Origin: Flavobacteriales bacterium
Lineage (GTDB): Bacteria > Bacteroidota > Bacteroidia > Flavobacteriales_D > Parvicellaceae
Length of the DNA: 64,000 nt
Assembly: GCA_020635565.1 (NCBI GenBank)
Contig: JACJZN010000006.1
Location: forward strand, 186,001-250,000
Reading direction: 5' to 3'
A model generated the notes under the pieces. That model was not told where the DNA came from and ran no database searches. It was given only the letters and a program-made list of their open reading frames with translations. Made by a program: the position numbers and the translations under genes. Positions 55,902-63,469 of the stretch are shown piece by piece; the stretch's first letter is position 1, and each line of letters begins with the position of its first letter.

Positions 55902-55937
55902 ATCCCTTGTTGGTGAAAACTGGCAAGGGATTTTTTT
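55902..55937 (+). terminator. Intrinsic terminator after the second MAK gene
   Basis: ATCCCTTG (55902-55909) pairs with CAAGGGAT (55924-55931), followed by seven T. It is 110 bases after the stop; a second hairpin GGAGGA-catt-TCCTCC (55880-55895) precedes it. Confidence 0.85.
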
Positions 55938-55950
55938 GTGCCTTCCAGAA

Positions 55951-56039
55951 TCCTCCCCCTTTATCCCCCTCCAAAGGGGGAATTCTACTAATTTACTTTA
56001 GAGTAAAAACTCCCCCTTCGGAGGGGGCTGGGGGGAGGA
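55951..56039 (+). repeat. BIME-like repeat pair
   Basis: Same plan as the pair upstream of the DUF559 gene, including the spacer CTACTAATTTACTTT. The rest of the gap (56040-56159) shows no feature I can support. Confidence 0.82.
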
Positions 56040-56159
56040 CAACTCCCTGTGAGGGATGGTAGAGGTTACCCCGCAATGCAATGAGAAGTAATAACAACAG
56101 CCCTACCGAGCGCAACTAGCGTCCGTACGTCTGTAGAGGGAGTTAGAGGAAGGTAAATT

Positions 56160-56405
56160 AACACAACCCAAGCCTTAAACCATTTCAATGCACAGCATTG
56201 ATTCATGGCCTATCTAACGATGGATGAGAGATACAGCAAAAGACTTAGTAAGACCGAGAAGCGCAGAGCGATCACTCGGCCGCACTTAGACTTTGCGCAT
56301 AGATCGATTCCGGAGTTTGATCAGCCTTGACTTTTTCTTTGATTCGTTTCTTTTGTGTCAAGACAAAAGAAATGAATAGAAATCGCTAGCAAAAGAAAGT
56401 TGAAT
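56160..56405 (+). repeat. Structured intergenic element, copy D2
   Basis: Lead ACACAACCCAAGCCTTAAAC and hairpin TTCAATGC-aca-GCATTGA, then the 200-base body matching copy D1 with one difference (AAAAG against AAGAG near the end). A partial repeat of the tail (ACAAAAGAAATGAATAGAAA and AGCAAAAGAAAGTCGATAAA) follows at 56450-56495. Confidence 0.8.
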
Positions 56406-56494
56406 AAAAACTAATATCAAGTCCTAAAATCCCGAACACAGCTTCGGGGACAAAAGAAATGAATAGAAATCTCTAGCAAAAGAAAGTCGATAAA

Positions 56495-56528
56495 AAACAA
56501 AAAAGCCCAACACTTTCGTATTGGGCTT
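56495..56528 (-). terminator. Intrinsic terminator of the cold-shock operon
   Basis: On the minus strand AAGCCCAATA-cgaaa-TGTTGGGCTT is followed by a T-rich run. It lies 24 bases after the cspA stop. Confidence 0.85.
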
Positions 56529-56551
56529 TTCGAAATAGATCTAACTAAAAA

Positions 56552-56743
56552 TTAGCTTCTCTTAACGTCTACAGCGTTCATTCCTTTTGGTCCTTTTTCG
56601 GTAGAAAAAGTCACTTGGTCATTCTCTCTGATGTTATCTCTCAATCCTGACTTGTGTACGAAGATATCTTCTCCTGTTTCATCATCTTTGATAAATCCGA
56701 ATCCTTTTTCAGTGTTGAAAAATTTAACTGTTCCTGTTTTCAT
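56552..56743 (-). CDS. cspA: CspA-family cold-shock protein
   Basis: The 63-residue protein is a complete cold-shock domain: TGTVKFFNTEKGFGFIKDDE with RNP1 (KGFGFI), then DIFVHKSGL with RNP2 (IFVHK), and a last strand GPKGMNAVDV. It binds single-stranded RNA and DNA and melts RNA structure. It ends the operon led by the DEAD-box helicase and the small basic protein, with a terminator right after. Confidence 0.97.
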   Translation of the reverse strand: MKTGTVKFFNTEKGFGFIKDDETGEDIFVHKSGLRDNIRENDQVTFSTEKGPKGMNAVDVKRS

Positions 56744-56754
56744 TTTAACTTTAA

Positions 56755-56967
56755 TTATTGATTATTACTTTGTTTTTCGTTTTGCTCTTTCTGACGTTCT
56801 TCGTCTTTTGATAAGGTTTTGTTCACCGGAGCGCTATCCCAATCGATTTCTGCTCCGTTGTTTCCAGCACTTTTACGTGCTTCCTTCTTTTCTTGTTTTT
56901 CTTTCTTTTTCTTAGCTCTTTCCTGTTCTTTCTGCTTCTTGATAAATGCGTTCTGCGATTTTGCCAT
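56755..56967 (-). CDS. Small charged protein in the cold-shock operon
   Basis: The 70-residue product is almost all Lys, Glu, Gln and Asn: an N-terminal basic helix (AFIKKQKEQERAKKKKEKQE) and an acidic tail with EIDWDSAPVNKTLS. Similar small proteins stand next to cspA in other Bacteroidota (from memory). It lies 13 bases after the helicase gene and 11 before cspA, so it is co-transcribed. A role as an RNA-binding helper is plausible but unproven. Confidence 0.75.
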   Translation of the reverse strand: MAKSQNAFIKKQKEQERAKKKKEKQEKKEARKSAGNNGAEIDWDSAPVNKTLSKDEERQKEQNEKQSNNQ

Positions 56968-56980
56968 TCTATATATTTAA

Positions 56981-58153
56981 TTAATCAATGAAAGTATAGG
57001 CGTGTCCCATCTTTCCTGCTCTTCCGGTTCTTCCGATTCTGTGGATATAACTATCCATCGAAGTAGGTGTTTGATAATTGATAACGTGTGAAATATCTGA
57101 AATATCAATTCCTCTTGCGGCTACATCTGTTGCGATCAAGAACTGGATCTTATTGTTCTTGAACTTCTGTAGTGCATTCACGCGATAATTCTGCGATTTG
57201 TCTCCGTGTATCATGTCTGAACGGAAACCGGATTGATTCAACTTTTTATTCAGCTGATTCACTACCCTTTTGGTCTCCGCGAAGATCAACACTTTCTTAA
57301 AGTCTTCGTTGTCGATCAGTTCGGTCAAGACCTGAAATTTATCTCTTCCTGCTAATTTAACCACGGCTTGCTCTACGGCATCAGAAGAGGTAACTCCTGA
57401 GCTCACGCTGATATGAAGTGGCTTGTCAACCAAAGCTTCGATCAGCGTGTACTGCGTGTCATCTATTGTTGCTGAGAACAACATGGTCTGATTTCTATTG
57501 GGCATAGCTGAAGCGATCTTCTGAACGTCCTTCACAAATCCCATGTCCAGCATTCTGTCGAACTCATCTAATACTAAGGTATTAAAATGGGTTAGTTTAA
57601 GTGCTCTTTGGTTCATCATGTCCAAGATCCTACCTGGTGTTCCGATGATGAAATGACTCATTCTTCGCAATTTCGCGATGTCTTTGCCTACATTGGTTCC
57701 TCCAATCAACGTAGCTGAATAGAGTTTCATTCCTTTCGTTAGACTTTTGAATTCTTGCTCCACTTGTAGTGCCAATTCTCTGGTGGGCAATACGATGAGC
57801 GTTTGGAATTTTTGATCTGTATTCAACAATTGGTGAATGATCGGAATTAAAAAGGCTCCTGTTTTTCCAGTTCCTGTATTGGCAATTCCTACGATATCTC
57901 TTCCTTCGATCAGATCATCGATCGTCTTAGACTGGATCTCTGTAGGATTGACGTATCCCTTTGCTAGGATGTTGCTCTTCAATTCCTCGTGGATCTTCAG
58001 ATCTTTGAATGCGATTGGAGCAATGAATTCTCTCTCCTCTACGGGCTGAGCTTTTTTGACAAAATTAGAGGGATCTAAGGTCTTAGAACTTCTAAAATTA
58101 TTTTTACGAGGACGATTTCCAGAAAATCGTCTCTTCTGTTGTTTCTTATACAT
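56981..58153 (-). CDS. DEAD-box RNA helicase (DEFD variant)
   Basis: The 390-residue protein has a basic N-terminus (KKQQKRRFSGNRPRKNNFR) and the helicase motifs in order: GIANTGTGKTGAFLIPIIHQ (motif I), PTRELA, TPGRIL, VLDEFDRMLDMGF (motif II as DEFD instead of DEAD), SATI, and IHRIGRTGRAGKMG (motif VI). Length fits a compact RhlE-like enzyme. It probably unwinds RNA in the cold or in ribosome assembly, and works with CspA encoded downstream. The Phe in motif II is known from some bacterial members and keeps the acidic residues. Confidence 0.93.
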   Translation of the reverse strand: MYKKQQKRRFSGNRPRKNNFRSSKTLDPSNFVKKAQPVEEREFIAPIAFKDLKIHEELKSNILAKGYVNPTEIQSKTIDDLIEGRDIVGIANTGTGKTGAFLIPIIHQLLNTDQKFQTLIVLPTRELALQVEQEFKSLTKGMKLYSATLIGGTNVGKDIAKLRRMSHFIIGTPGRILDMMNQRALKLTHFNTLVLDEFDRMLDMGFVKDVQKIASAMPNRNQTMLFSATIDDTQYTLIEALVDKPLHISVSSGVTSSDAVEQAVVKLAGRDKFQVLTELIDNEDFKKVLIFAETKRVVNQLNKKLNQSGFRSDMIHGDKSQNYRVNALQKFKNNKIQFLIATDVAARGIDISDISHVINYQTPTSMDSYIHRIGRTGRAGKMGHAYTFID

Positions 58154-58178
58154 TATAATGAGTTAAGTGGCGTAATTA

Positions 58179-59318
58179 TTAGATTGCACTCCGCATATTG
58201 CCAAGCGTGCGAAGCATTTTTAAATGTCTCCAAACAGCCACGAAGAAGTTTTCATTAACATGATAAGGCAAGTCATAATCTTTGGCGGTTTGAGCTATGA
58301 TCTTACTTATCTTACGATAGTGAATGTGACTAATGTTGGGGAACAAATGATGTTCGATCTGGTAATTTAATCCTCCAATAAACCAGGATAGCACTGGTGA
58401 ATTGGGAGAGAAATTACTCGTGCTTTCCAATTGGTGTTCGAACCAATTGGAATGTATTAAATTATTCTCATCTGCTTTCGGGAAACTCATATCAGGCATA
58501 ACGTGTGCCAACTGAAAGATAATGCTGATGAATAACCCTGTAATAAAGTGACTGATAAAAAATCCTAATATTAACCAACCGAGCCCTACCGAATTGAAGA
58601 TGATGGGTAGTACAAGTACGTAGCAGTAATAGAATAATTTCCAGAAGATGGTTTTAAAGATCTCTTTTGTAAAGGTCTTTCCGTCTCTGATCAATTCCAA
58701 TTTTCTGTACTTTCTTAATGCTAGAAAATCCTTAGCCGTTACCCAATAAATGGTAATCAAACCATAAAAGATCCACGCATACAAGTGCTGGAACTTATGG
58801 ATCCAGTATTTCTTAGTATTGGGAGAAAAACTCAAGAAAAAGGGTGTCTCGATATCTTCATCATGGTCATCGATATTAGTGAAGGTATGATGAAGTACAT
58901 TATGCTGAAGTTTCCAAACAGCTGAACTACACCCCACAAAATCAAGACTTTTACCAAACAGGTTATTGATCTTATTTTTTCTGGATAGTGATCCGTGATT
59001 GGCATCGTGCATGATCCCCATACCAATACCTGCCATACCGATTCCGCTGATGACATACATCATGATCACCCAAAACGGATGAGAGACCACGTTGGTGATC
59101 ACCATGATCAGAGGTAATGAATAGATACTGAACATGACCACTGCTTTGATATACATCTGCAGCCCGCCTTGTTTTCTTTTGTTATTCTCTTGAAAATAAA
59201 GATTGATTCGGGTCTTGAGTTCTTTTGTGAACTCGTTGTTCCGAGATTTTGAAAATTGAACGCTCTTGATAATAGGTCTTATTAAATTATACTTTGCATA
59301 AGACAATACCTGAATCAA
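58179..59318 (-). CDS. Membrane fatty acid desaturase
   Basis: The 379-residue protein has four or more membrane helices (about 55-105, 170-195, 225-265) and the three histidine boxes of membrane di-iron desaturases: MHDANHGSLS (HxxxH), LQHNVLHHTFTN (HxxxHH), and NYQIEHHLFP (QxxHH). It introduces a double bond in acyl chains of lipids and so fits the cold-adaptation neighbours. It is transcribed from its own promoter. Confidence 0.93.
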   Translation of the reverse strand: MIQVLSYAKYNLIRPIIKSVQFSKSRNNEFTKELKTRINLYFQENNKRKQGGLQMYIKAVVMFSIYSLPLIMVITNVVSHPFWVIMMYVISGIGMAGIGMGIMHDANHGSLSRKNKINNLFGKSLDFVGCSSAVWKLQHNVLHHTFTNIDDHDEDIETPFFLSFSPNTKKYWIHKFQHLYAWIFYGLITIYWVTAKDFLALRKYRKLELIRDGKTFTKEIFKTIFWKLFYYCYVLVLPIIFNSVGLGWLILGFFISHFITGLFISIIFQLAHVMPDMSFPKADENNLIHSNWFEHQLESTSNFSPNSPVLSWFIGGLNYQIEHHLFPNISHIHYRKISKIIAQTAKDYDLPYHVNENFFVAVWRHLKMLRTLGNMRSAI

Positions 59319-59423
59319 GCGAGTTGATCGGATGCTTACACCCTTAAAATAATTCTGAAAAACAAATTGGAAATGACTTAAGCGTTCATTCGAATTTTAG
59401 ATTCTGAATTCTTTTAATGGGAC

Positions 59424-59431
59424 AAAGTTAC
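59424..59431 (-). promoter_or_regulatory. -7 box TAACTTTG for the desaturase
   Basis: Read on the minus strand, TAACTTTG fits TAnnTTTG exactly and is followed by TCCC as in many Flavobacteriales promoters. It implies a leader of about 100 bases before the ATG at 59318. Confidence 0.6.
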
Positions 59432-59532
59432 GCAAAATATCAAGAAGTTGACCATTTAATTGTGAGTGGGGGGAAATTACGTGGTTTTAATGCGCATGAT
59501 GGGAAAAGTAATGCTTAATTGTGAGATCATCT

Positions 59533-59750
59533 TAGATCCATCCATCGCTGCATCAAATATCCGATTCAATGCAACGCATTGACAAATCACAACACAGCAT
59601 AAAAAGGTAAAAGCGTAAAGGAAGCGGGAAGCCTTGGACCGCTTTTAGCTTTTAGGCTTTCGGTTTCGCGCTAGCGAAAATGCCTTGTTGTGATTTAAAA
59701 AGAGCCCTTTTCTTTGCTACTTTCTTTTGGGCGATAGCAAAAGAAAGTCG
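59533..59750 (+). repeat. Structured intergenic element, copy C
   Basis: Parts in order: 5' module GATCCATCCATCGCTGCATC; hairpin TCAATGC-aac-GCATTGA; left arm AAATCACAACA (59584-59594); stem AAGCGG/CCGCTT; hairpin TTTCGC-gcta-GCGAAA; right arm TGTTGTGATTT (59686-59696), perfectly complementary although three pairs differ from copy A on both sides; terminal hairpin ACTTTCTTTTG/CAAAAGAAAGT (59719-59748). The remaining gap (59751-59936) shows nothing further. Confidence 0.82.
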
Positions 59751-59936
59751 ATCCAATAGAAACAATCAATAAAGAGAATAAAGCTAGGTTAACGGATTAC
59801 TCGCTCCTAGCTTCCTCGAAACTTGTCGCTCGTGATCCATTTTTGGGTAGGACTCACATCTCGAAGCCTCATTCCCTTCGGTCATTACTCGTCTTTTTTA
59901 TTTCTTCAATCTAGGTGTAAACTCCAATCTTTCGAA

Positions 59937-59967
59937 AACAAAAAAGCCTCAGTGAAAACTGAGGCTT
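59937..59967 (-). terminator. Intrinsic terminator of the 5-FTHF cyclo-ligase gene
   Basis: On the minus strand AAGCCTCAGT-tttc-ACTGAGGCTT is followed by a run of T. It lies about 90 bases after the stop at 60054. Confidence 0.85.
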
Positions 59968-60053
59968 CTCGATGTGGACGATACCAGAGAAAGTTCGAAC
60001 TATTTCTTTGAAGATGTTAAATTGGTTGAACGGTATATTGAGGCAATATAAAC

Positions 60054-60599
60054 TCAATTCAAGAGAGTATCGACTTTAACATCGTGGTCTTCGATTGGAA
60101 TAGTCTCATGGACTTGAAAGCCGTATTGAACTGCAACTTTAAGCGAATCGAGGTGTTTTAGTAAAAACCGATCATAATAGCCCCCTCCATATCCAAGTCT
60201 ATTTAGCTCCTTATCAAAGGCTAATCCTGGCATCACAATCACATCTATTGGTCCATCATATAAGTGATTACCAGAAGGGTGAATGGTCTGAAATTCTCCA
60301 ACCTCAATATTATCGAAACCTGTAAACACTAAATTCTCTAATTGTCTTTTTGGCAATACTTTAGGGCAAATTACCTGAACACCTTTTTTTAACAACCAAT
60401 TGATAAAAGGTGTGATATCAACCTCCCCCTTTATTGGCAAATAAGCATGAACAACCTGAGCATCTTTTCGAATAATAATTCGCTTAAGTCTTTCACAAAT
60501 ATCGTGATCCAATCTACGTTTTTCTTTAGGATTCAATTGTTTCCTCAAAGCCAACATTCGACTTCTCAACTCCTCCTTCTCTTCTTTGGTAGTATTCAT
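60054..60599 (-). CDS. 5-formyltetrahydrofolate cyclo-ligase
   Basis: The 181-residue protein shows the family motifs: LRSRMLALRKQLNPKEKRRL at the start, VVHAYLPIKGEVDITPFINW, DVIVMPGLAFDKELNRLGYG, and the ATP-binding GYGGGYYDRFL near residue 140. It uses ATP to turn 5-formyl-THF into 5,10-methenyl-THF in the cytosol. Length is normal. It has its own promoter divergent from the Rrf2 gene and its own terminator. Confidence 0.95.
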   Translation of the reverse strand: MNTTKEEKEELRSRMLALRKQLNPKEKRRLDHDICERLKRIIIRKDAQVVHAYLPIKGEVDITPFINWLLKKGVQVICPKVLPKRQLENLVFTGFDNIEVGEFQTIHPSGNHLYDGPIDVIVMPGLAFDKELNRLGYGGGYYDRFLLKHLDSLKVAVQYGFQVHETIPIEDHDVKVDTLLN

Positions 60600-60615
60600 G
60601 ATAAAATATTTCGGA

Positions 60616-60653
60616 CAAATATATCCTTTATTAAAAATAGAGACCTATATTTG
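60616..60653. promoter_or_regulatory. Back-to-back -7 boxes between the cyclo-ligase and Rrf2 genes
   Basis: TATATTTG occurs on the minus strand at 60623-60616 (17 bases before the cyclo-ligase ATG) and on the plus strand at 60646-60653 (21 bases before the Rrf2 ATG). Both are exact TAnnTTTG matches, and the 75-base gap is shared by the two promoters. Confidence 0.6.
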
Positions 60654-60673
60654 TATCAGAAATAATCAATAGA

Positions 60674-61108
60674 ATGTTTTCAAAAGCATGTGAATATGGT
60701 ATTAGAGCTACTCTTTTTGTTGCAGAGCAATCGGCAAAAGGAAAGCGTACAGGCGTCAAAGAGATTGCCAAACAAACTGATTCTCCAGAAGCGTTTACTG
60801 CAAAAATCCTGCAAACCCTCGTTAAAAGTCAAATATTAGTTTCTGTTAAAGGTCCGTCAGGAGGGTTTGAAATAGACAAAGCTAGTCTAGACAAAATCAC
60901 GTTAATGAACCTTGTAAAAGCAATTGATGGCGATAATATCTATAATGGTTGTGGACTTGGGTTAAAGGAATGTAATTCAAAACATCCATGTCCTGTTCAT
61001 GATCACTTTGTCTCAATAAGAGATGACCTTAAGAAAATGTTATCTAGCACTACTCTATCTCAGTTGATAAATGATTTAGAAAATGGATATACCGTATTAA
61101 AACGATAA
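60674..61108 (+). CDS. Rrf2-family regulator (NsrR/IscR type) with three cysteines
   Basis: The 144-residue protein has the Rrf2 helix-turn-helix (MFSKACEYGIRATLFVAEQS, then AFTAKILQTLVKSQILVSVK and GPSGGF) and three cysteines, Cys 93, 100 and 106 (CGLGLKECNSKHPC), able to hold an iron-sulfur cluster. The cluster would make it sense nitric oxide, oxygen or iron. It heads an operon with a truncated globin and the Ric repair protein, so an NsrR-like NO-sensing repressor of this operon is the natural reading (inference). Confidence 0.88.
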   Translation: MFSKACEYGIRATLFVAEQSAKGKRTGVKEIAKQTDSPEAFTAKILQTLVKSQILVSVKGPSGGFEIDKASLDKITLMNLVKAIDGDNIYNGCGLGLKECNSKHPCPVHDHFVSIRDDLKKMLSSTTLSQLINDLENGYTVLKR

Positions 61109-61154
61109 AATATTTGAAAAATTAGAGGATAAAAAGATCTTTATATATTATATT

Positions 61155-61436
61155 ATGGAAAACAAAACACTACTTAGCGATTTTATAGAGTTCTTCGAAA
61201 GGAACAGATTTGGAGCTATGACATTAATGATGACGTTTCAAAGTTGTCTTGGTTCAATAGCCGCCATGTACACATTTATGACAAATAACATGGTACAATT
61301 AGCTATAATAGCAACGATCACAATGGCCTCGAATGCAGCCTTTATTGCACAGGCTCCAGCAAAATGGTGTTTGTATACGTTTTTATTAAGCGTTTTGACC
61401 AACTTCTTATTAATCCTACTGAACAATTTAATTTGA
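61155..61436 (+). CDS. Small three-helix membrane protein in the NO-stress operon
   Basis: The 93-residue product has hydrophobic segments at about 17-42, 45-65 and 70-92 (VQLAIIATITMASNAAFIAQ, LYTFLLSVLTNFLLILLNNL). No family recognised with certainty. Its stop is one base before the globin ATG, so the two are translationally linked. It may help a respiratory or NO-handling step in the membrane. Confidence 0.7.
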   Translation: MENKTLLSDFIEFFERNRFGAMTLMMTFQSCLGSIAAMYTFMTNNMVQLAIIATITMASNAAFIAQAPAKWCLYTFLLSVLTNFLLILLNNLI

Positions 61437-61437
61437 A

Positions 61438-61806
61438 ATGAAAGATATAGAGACTTTAGACGATATTAAAACAATGGTAGACCATTTTTACACATCTGTA
61501 AGAGAGGATGATACTGTGGGACCTATTTTTACTTTTTTCATAAAAGATTGGGCACCCCATCTTGAAAAAATGTACAAGTTCTGGCAAACACTCCTACTAG
61601 AGGAGCATACTTATTCTGGATCTCCATTTCCTCCTCACGTAAAACTCCCTATTCGTGCCGAACACTTTGAACGTTGGGTAGAAATTTTTCATCGTACGGT
61701 TGACGATAAATTCCATGGAGAGAGGGCTCAAATAGCCAAACAAAGATCTGAACAAATCGCCCAAGTCTTCAAAACAAAGTTAGAACTAATAAAAACTGAC
61801 ACTTAA
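61438..61806 (+). CDS. Group III truncated haemoglobin
   Basis: The 122-residue protein shows the group III pattern: MVDHFYTSVREDDTVGPIF, KMYKFWQTLLLEEHTYSGSP, FPPHVKLPI, and HFERWVEIFHRTVDDKFHGE with the proximal histidine. Truncated globins bind heme and, in this setting, most likely bind or detoxify nitric oxide. Length is typical. Confidence 0.9.
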   Translation: MKDIETLDDIKTMVDHFYTSVREDDTVGPIFTFFIKDWAPHLEKMYKFWQTLLLEEHTYSGSPFPPHVKLPIRAEHFERWVEIFHRTVDDKFHGERAQIAKQRSEQIAQVFKTKLELIKTDT

Positions 61807-61810
61807 ACCG

Positions 61811-62254
61811 ATGACTACATTTATAACAAAGCACCCAATACTGTTAATAAGCAGTGTATTATGGATAGGATTTATCCTCGCCATTAGTTTCATGGAAGCC
61901 TGGTTGAAATTTAGAGCACCTGGCATTACCCTACCCTTAGGGCTTGGTATAGGAAGACTCGTGTTTTTTGTGCTCAATAAGATCGAATGGATTCTTGCTA
62001 TTATTTTGATCTTACATTTGATTATGTACCTAAGCCATTTTAATTCCCCTCTCTTAGTAGTAAGCTCCTTATTACTTGTGCTATTGATCCTTCAAACATT
62101 TTGGTTACTGCCTTTATTAGACGCTAGAGCTGAAGACCACATCCAAGGTAAAGATGTGGCAAGCTCGTTTCTCCACCTCTATTACGTTATTGCCGAATTA
62201 TTAAAACTACTTGCCTTAGCTTTTATAACCATCAAACTATTTATAAGAACATGA
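61811..62254 (+). CDS. Four-helix membrane protein (DUF4149-like)
   Basis: The 147-residue product has four hydrophobic helices (about 10-30, 45-72, 76-98, 122-142), with MEAWLKFRAPGITLPLGLGI after the first, a short charged DARAEDHIQGKD loop, and SSFLHLYYVIAELLKLLALA. I match it, from memory, to the DUF4149 membrane family. Its stop overlaps the ric start by 4 bases. Its role in NO or heme handling is unknown. Confidence 0.7.
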   Translation: MTTFITKHPILLISSVLWIGFILAISFMEAWLKFRAPGITLPLGLGIGRLVFFVLNKIEWILAIILILHLIMYLSHFNSPLLVVSSLLLVLLILQTFWLLPLLDARAEDHIQGKDVASSFLHLYYVIAELLKLLALAFITIKLFIRT

Positions 62255-62988
62255 CAGAGTTAACAGAAAACACCAGCTTAGGAGAAATTGTAGCCTTTGA
62301 TTACCGCATCGGAAAAATATTCGAACAATATAATATCGACTATTGTTGTAAAGGAAACAGGTCCCTACGAGAGGCTTGCGAAGCCATAGCTTACGACCCC
62401 AATGAATTACTCATTGAGATCAATGCTGTTTTAGGAATGCAAACAAACGAGAGTATAAACTACTCAGACCTTAAGCTAAATGAACTTGCCGATCACATCG
62501 TCAAGCATCATCACACCTATGTTGAACAGAAATCTAATGAAATTCTACCACTCTTAGAAAAGGTTAGAAATGTACATGGTAAAAAACACCCCGAATTGCA
62601 ACAAGTGTATAGTCTTTTCAAAGAAGGAGTGCAAGAATTGGCAAAACACATGAAGAAAGAAGAGTTAATATTGTTCCCATTCATTAGTAAAATGATCAAA
62701 GCTGCCCATGGAGAAATTGACCAGTTTATTATCTCTACAAATGGGGTCAAAAGTCCAATAGACCAAATGATGGATGAACACAATATAGAAGGTGAGCGAT
62801 TTCAAAAAATCAACGAATTAACAAATGCATACACTCCTCCTGAAGATGCTTGTAACACCTATATTCGAACATATTCATTGTTGTCTGAATTTGAAAAAGA
62901 TCTTCATCTACACATTCATTTAGAGAACAATATTCTATTTCCGAGAAGTATTTCTCTTCAAAAAAAGCTTGATAGAAAAAATGGATAG
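62251..62988 (+). CDS. ric: Di-iron iron-sulfur cluster repair protein Ric (ScdA/YtfE)
   Basis: The 245-residue protein has the ScdA N-terminal domain (TSLGEIVAFDYRIGKIFEQY, then DYCCKGNRSLREAC with the CCxG motif) and a hemerythrin-like domain with histidines in HIVKHHHTYVE, HMKKEELILFPF, MDEHNIEG and LHLHIHLENNILFPR. It repairs iron-sulfur clusters after nitrosative or oxidative damage. The gene sits downstream of the Rrf2 regulator and globin, matching NsrR-controlled sets. All metal ligands appear to be present. Confidence 0.94.
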   Translation: MTELTENTSLGEIVAFDYRIGKIFEQYNIDYCCKGNRSLREACEAIAYDPNELLIEINAVLGMQTNESINYSDLKLNELADHIVKHHHTYVEQKSNEILPLLEKVRNVHGKKHPELQQVYSLFKEGVQELAKHMKKEELILFPFISKMIKAAHGEIDQFIISTNGVKSPIDQMMDEHNIEGERFQKINELTNAYTPPEDACNTYIRTYSLLSEFEKDLHLHIHLENNILFPRSISLQKKLDRKNG

Positions 62989-63469
62989 CTTTTTTGCGGA
63001 ACACAAGAATGGCTATCTACGATGTGGTAGACATAATTTATATCTTACTTCTTCCAGCAATTTAAAAGAGACGAGATACCTAAAGGAGCGCACTCATTTA
63101 ACATCAGCAACGAATAGACTCCGAATTCGGTCAAGACTATCCTTAGAACTGAGCCTATTTTTTTTATTTATTGGGTTTACTTATTTGTTCCTTCCATTAT
63201 TAATTGTATTTCCTGGTATCTTCATCCTAACTCCCATAGCAATTGCTAGATTAATGGACTATTACAAAGCCGATTTTAACTGTATTTTCTTTATCCCCTA
63301 CAGTAAAATCCTTTTAATCACGATTTCCAATAGTAAACTCATATTCTCATTTGAAAATGGAAACTTCGAAAAAGACGAAGTATTAATTCAAAATTTGAAA
63401 CAAGAGGACATTGATCACCTTATGACTATGCCACACTTATCTCAAATTCGCAAGGAATACATTAAATAA
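62981..63469 (+). CDS. Two-helix membrane protein, function unknown
   Basis: From ATG 62981 the protein has 162 residues; a TTG at 62969 would add four. It begins MDSFFAEHKNGYLRCGRHNL and has a hydrophobic block SLELSLFFLFIGFTYLFLPL followed by LIVFPGIFILTPIAIA (about 50-85). The rest is charged. The ATG overlaps the ric stop by 8 bases. No known family. It may be part of the NO-stress operon. Confidence 0.6.
   Translation: MDSFFAEHKNGYLRCGRHNLYLTSSSNLKETRYLKERTHLTSATNRLRIRSRLSLELSLFFLFIGFTYLFLPLLIVFPGIFILTPIAIARLMDYYKADFNCIFFIPYSKILLITISNSKLIFSFENGNFEKDEVLIQNLKQEDIDHLMTMPHLSQIRKEYIK

Noticed and set aside
17175..56039. Regarding the spaced palindromic repeats as a CRISPR array
   Set aside because: The units are isolated or in single inverted pairs, with similar spacers, not regular direct repeats with unique spacers; no cas gene is present.
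54071..56405. Insertion sequence or composite transposon around the second MAK gene
   Set aside because: The direct repeats encode no transposase, and no target-site duplication could be read at the ends; a mobile origin is possible but unsupported.
59823..60011. Plus-strand 62-codon frame near copy C
   Set aside because: It runs through the terminator of the cyclo-ligase gene and has no protein-like pattern.
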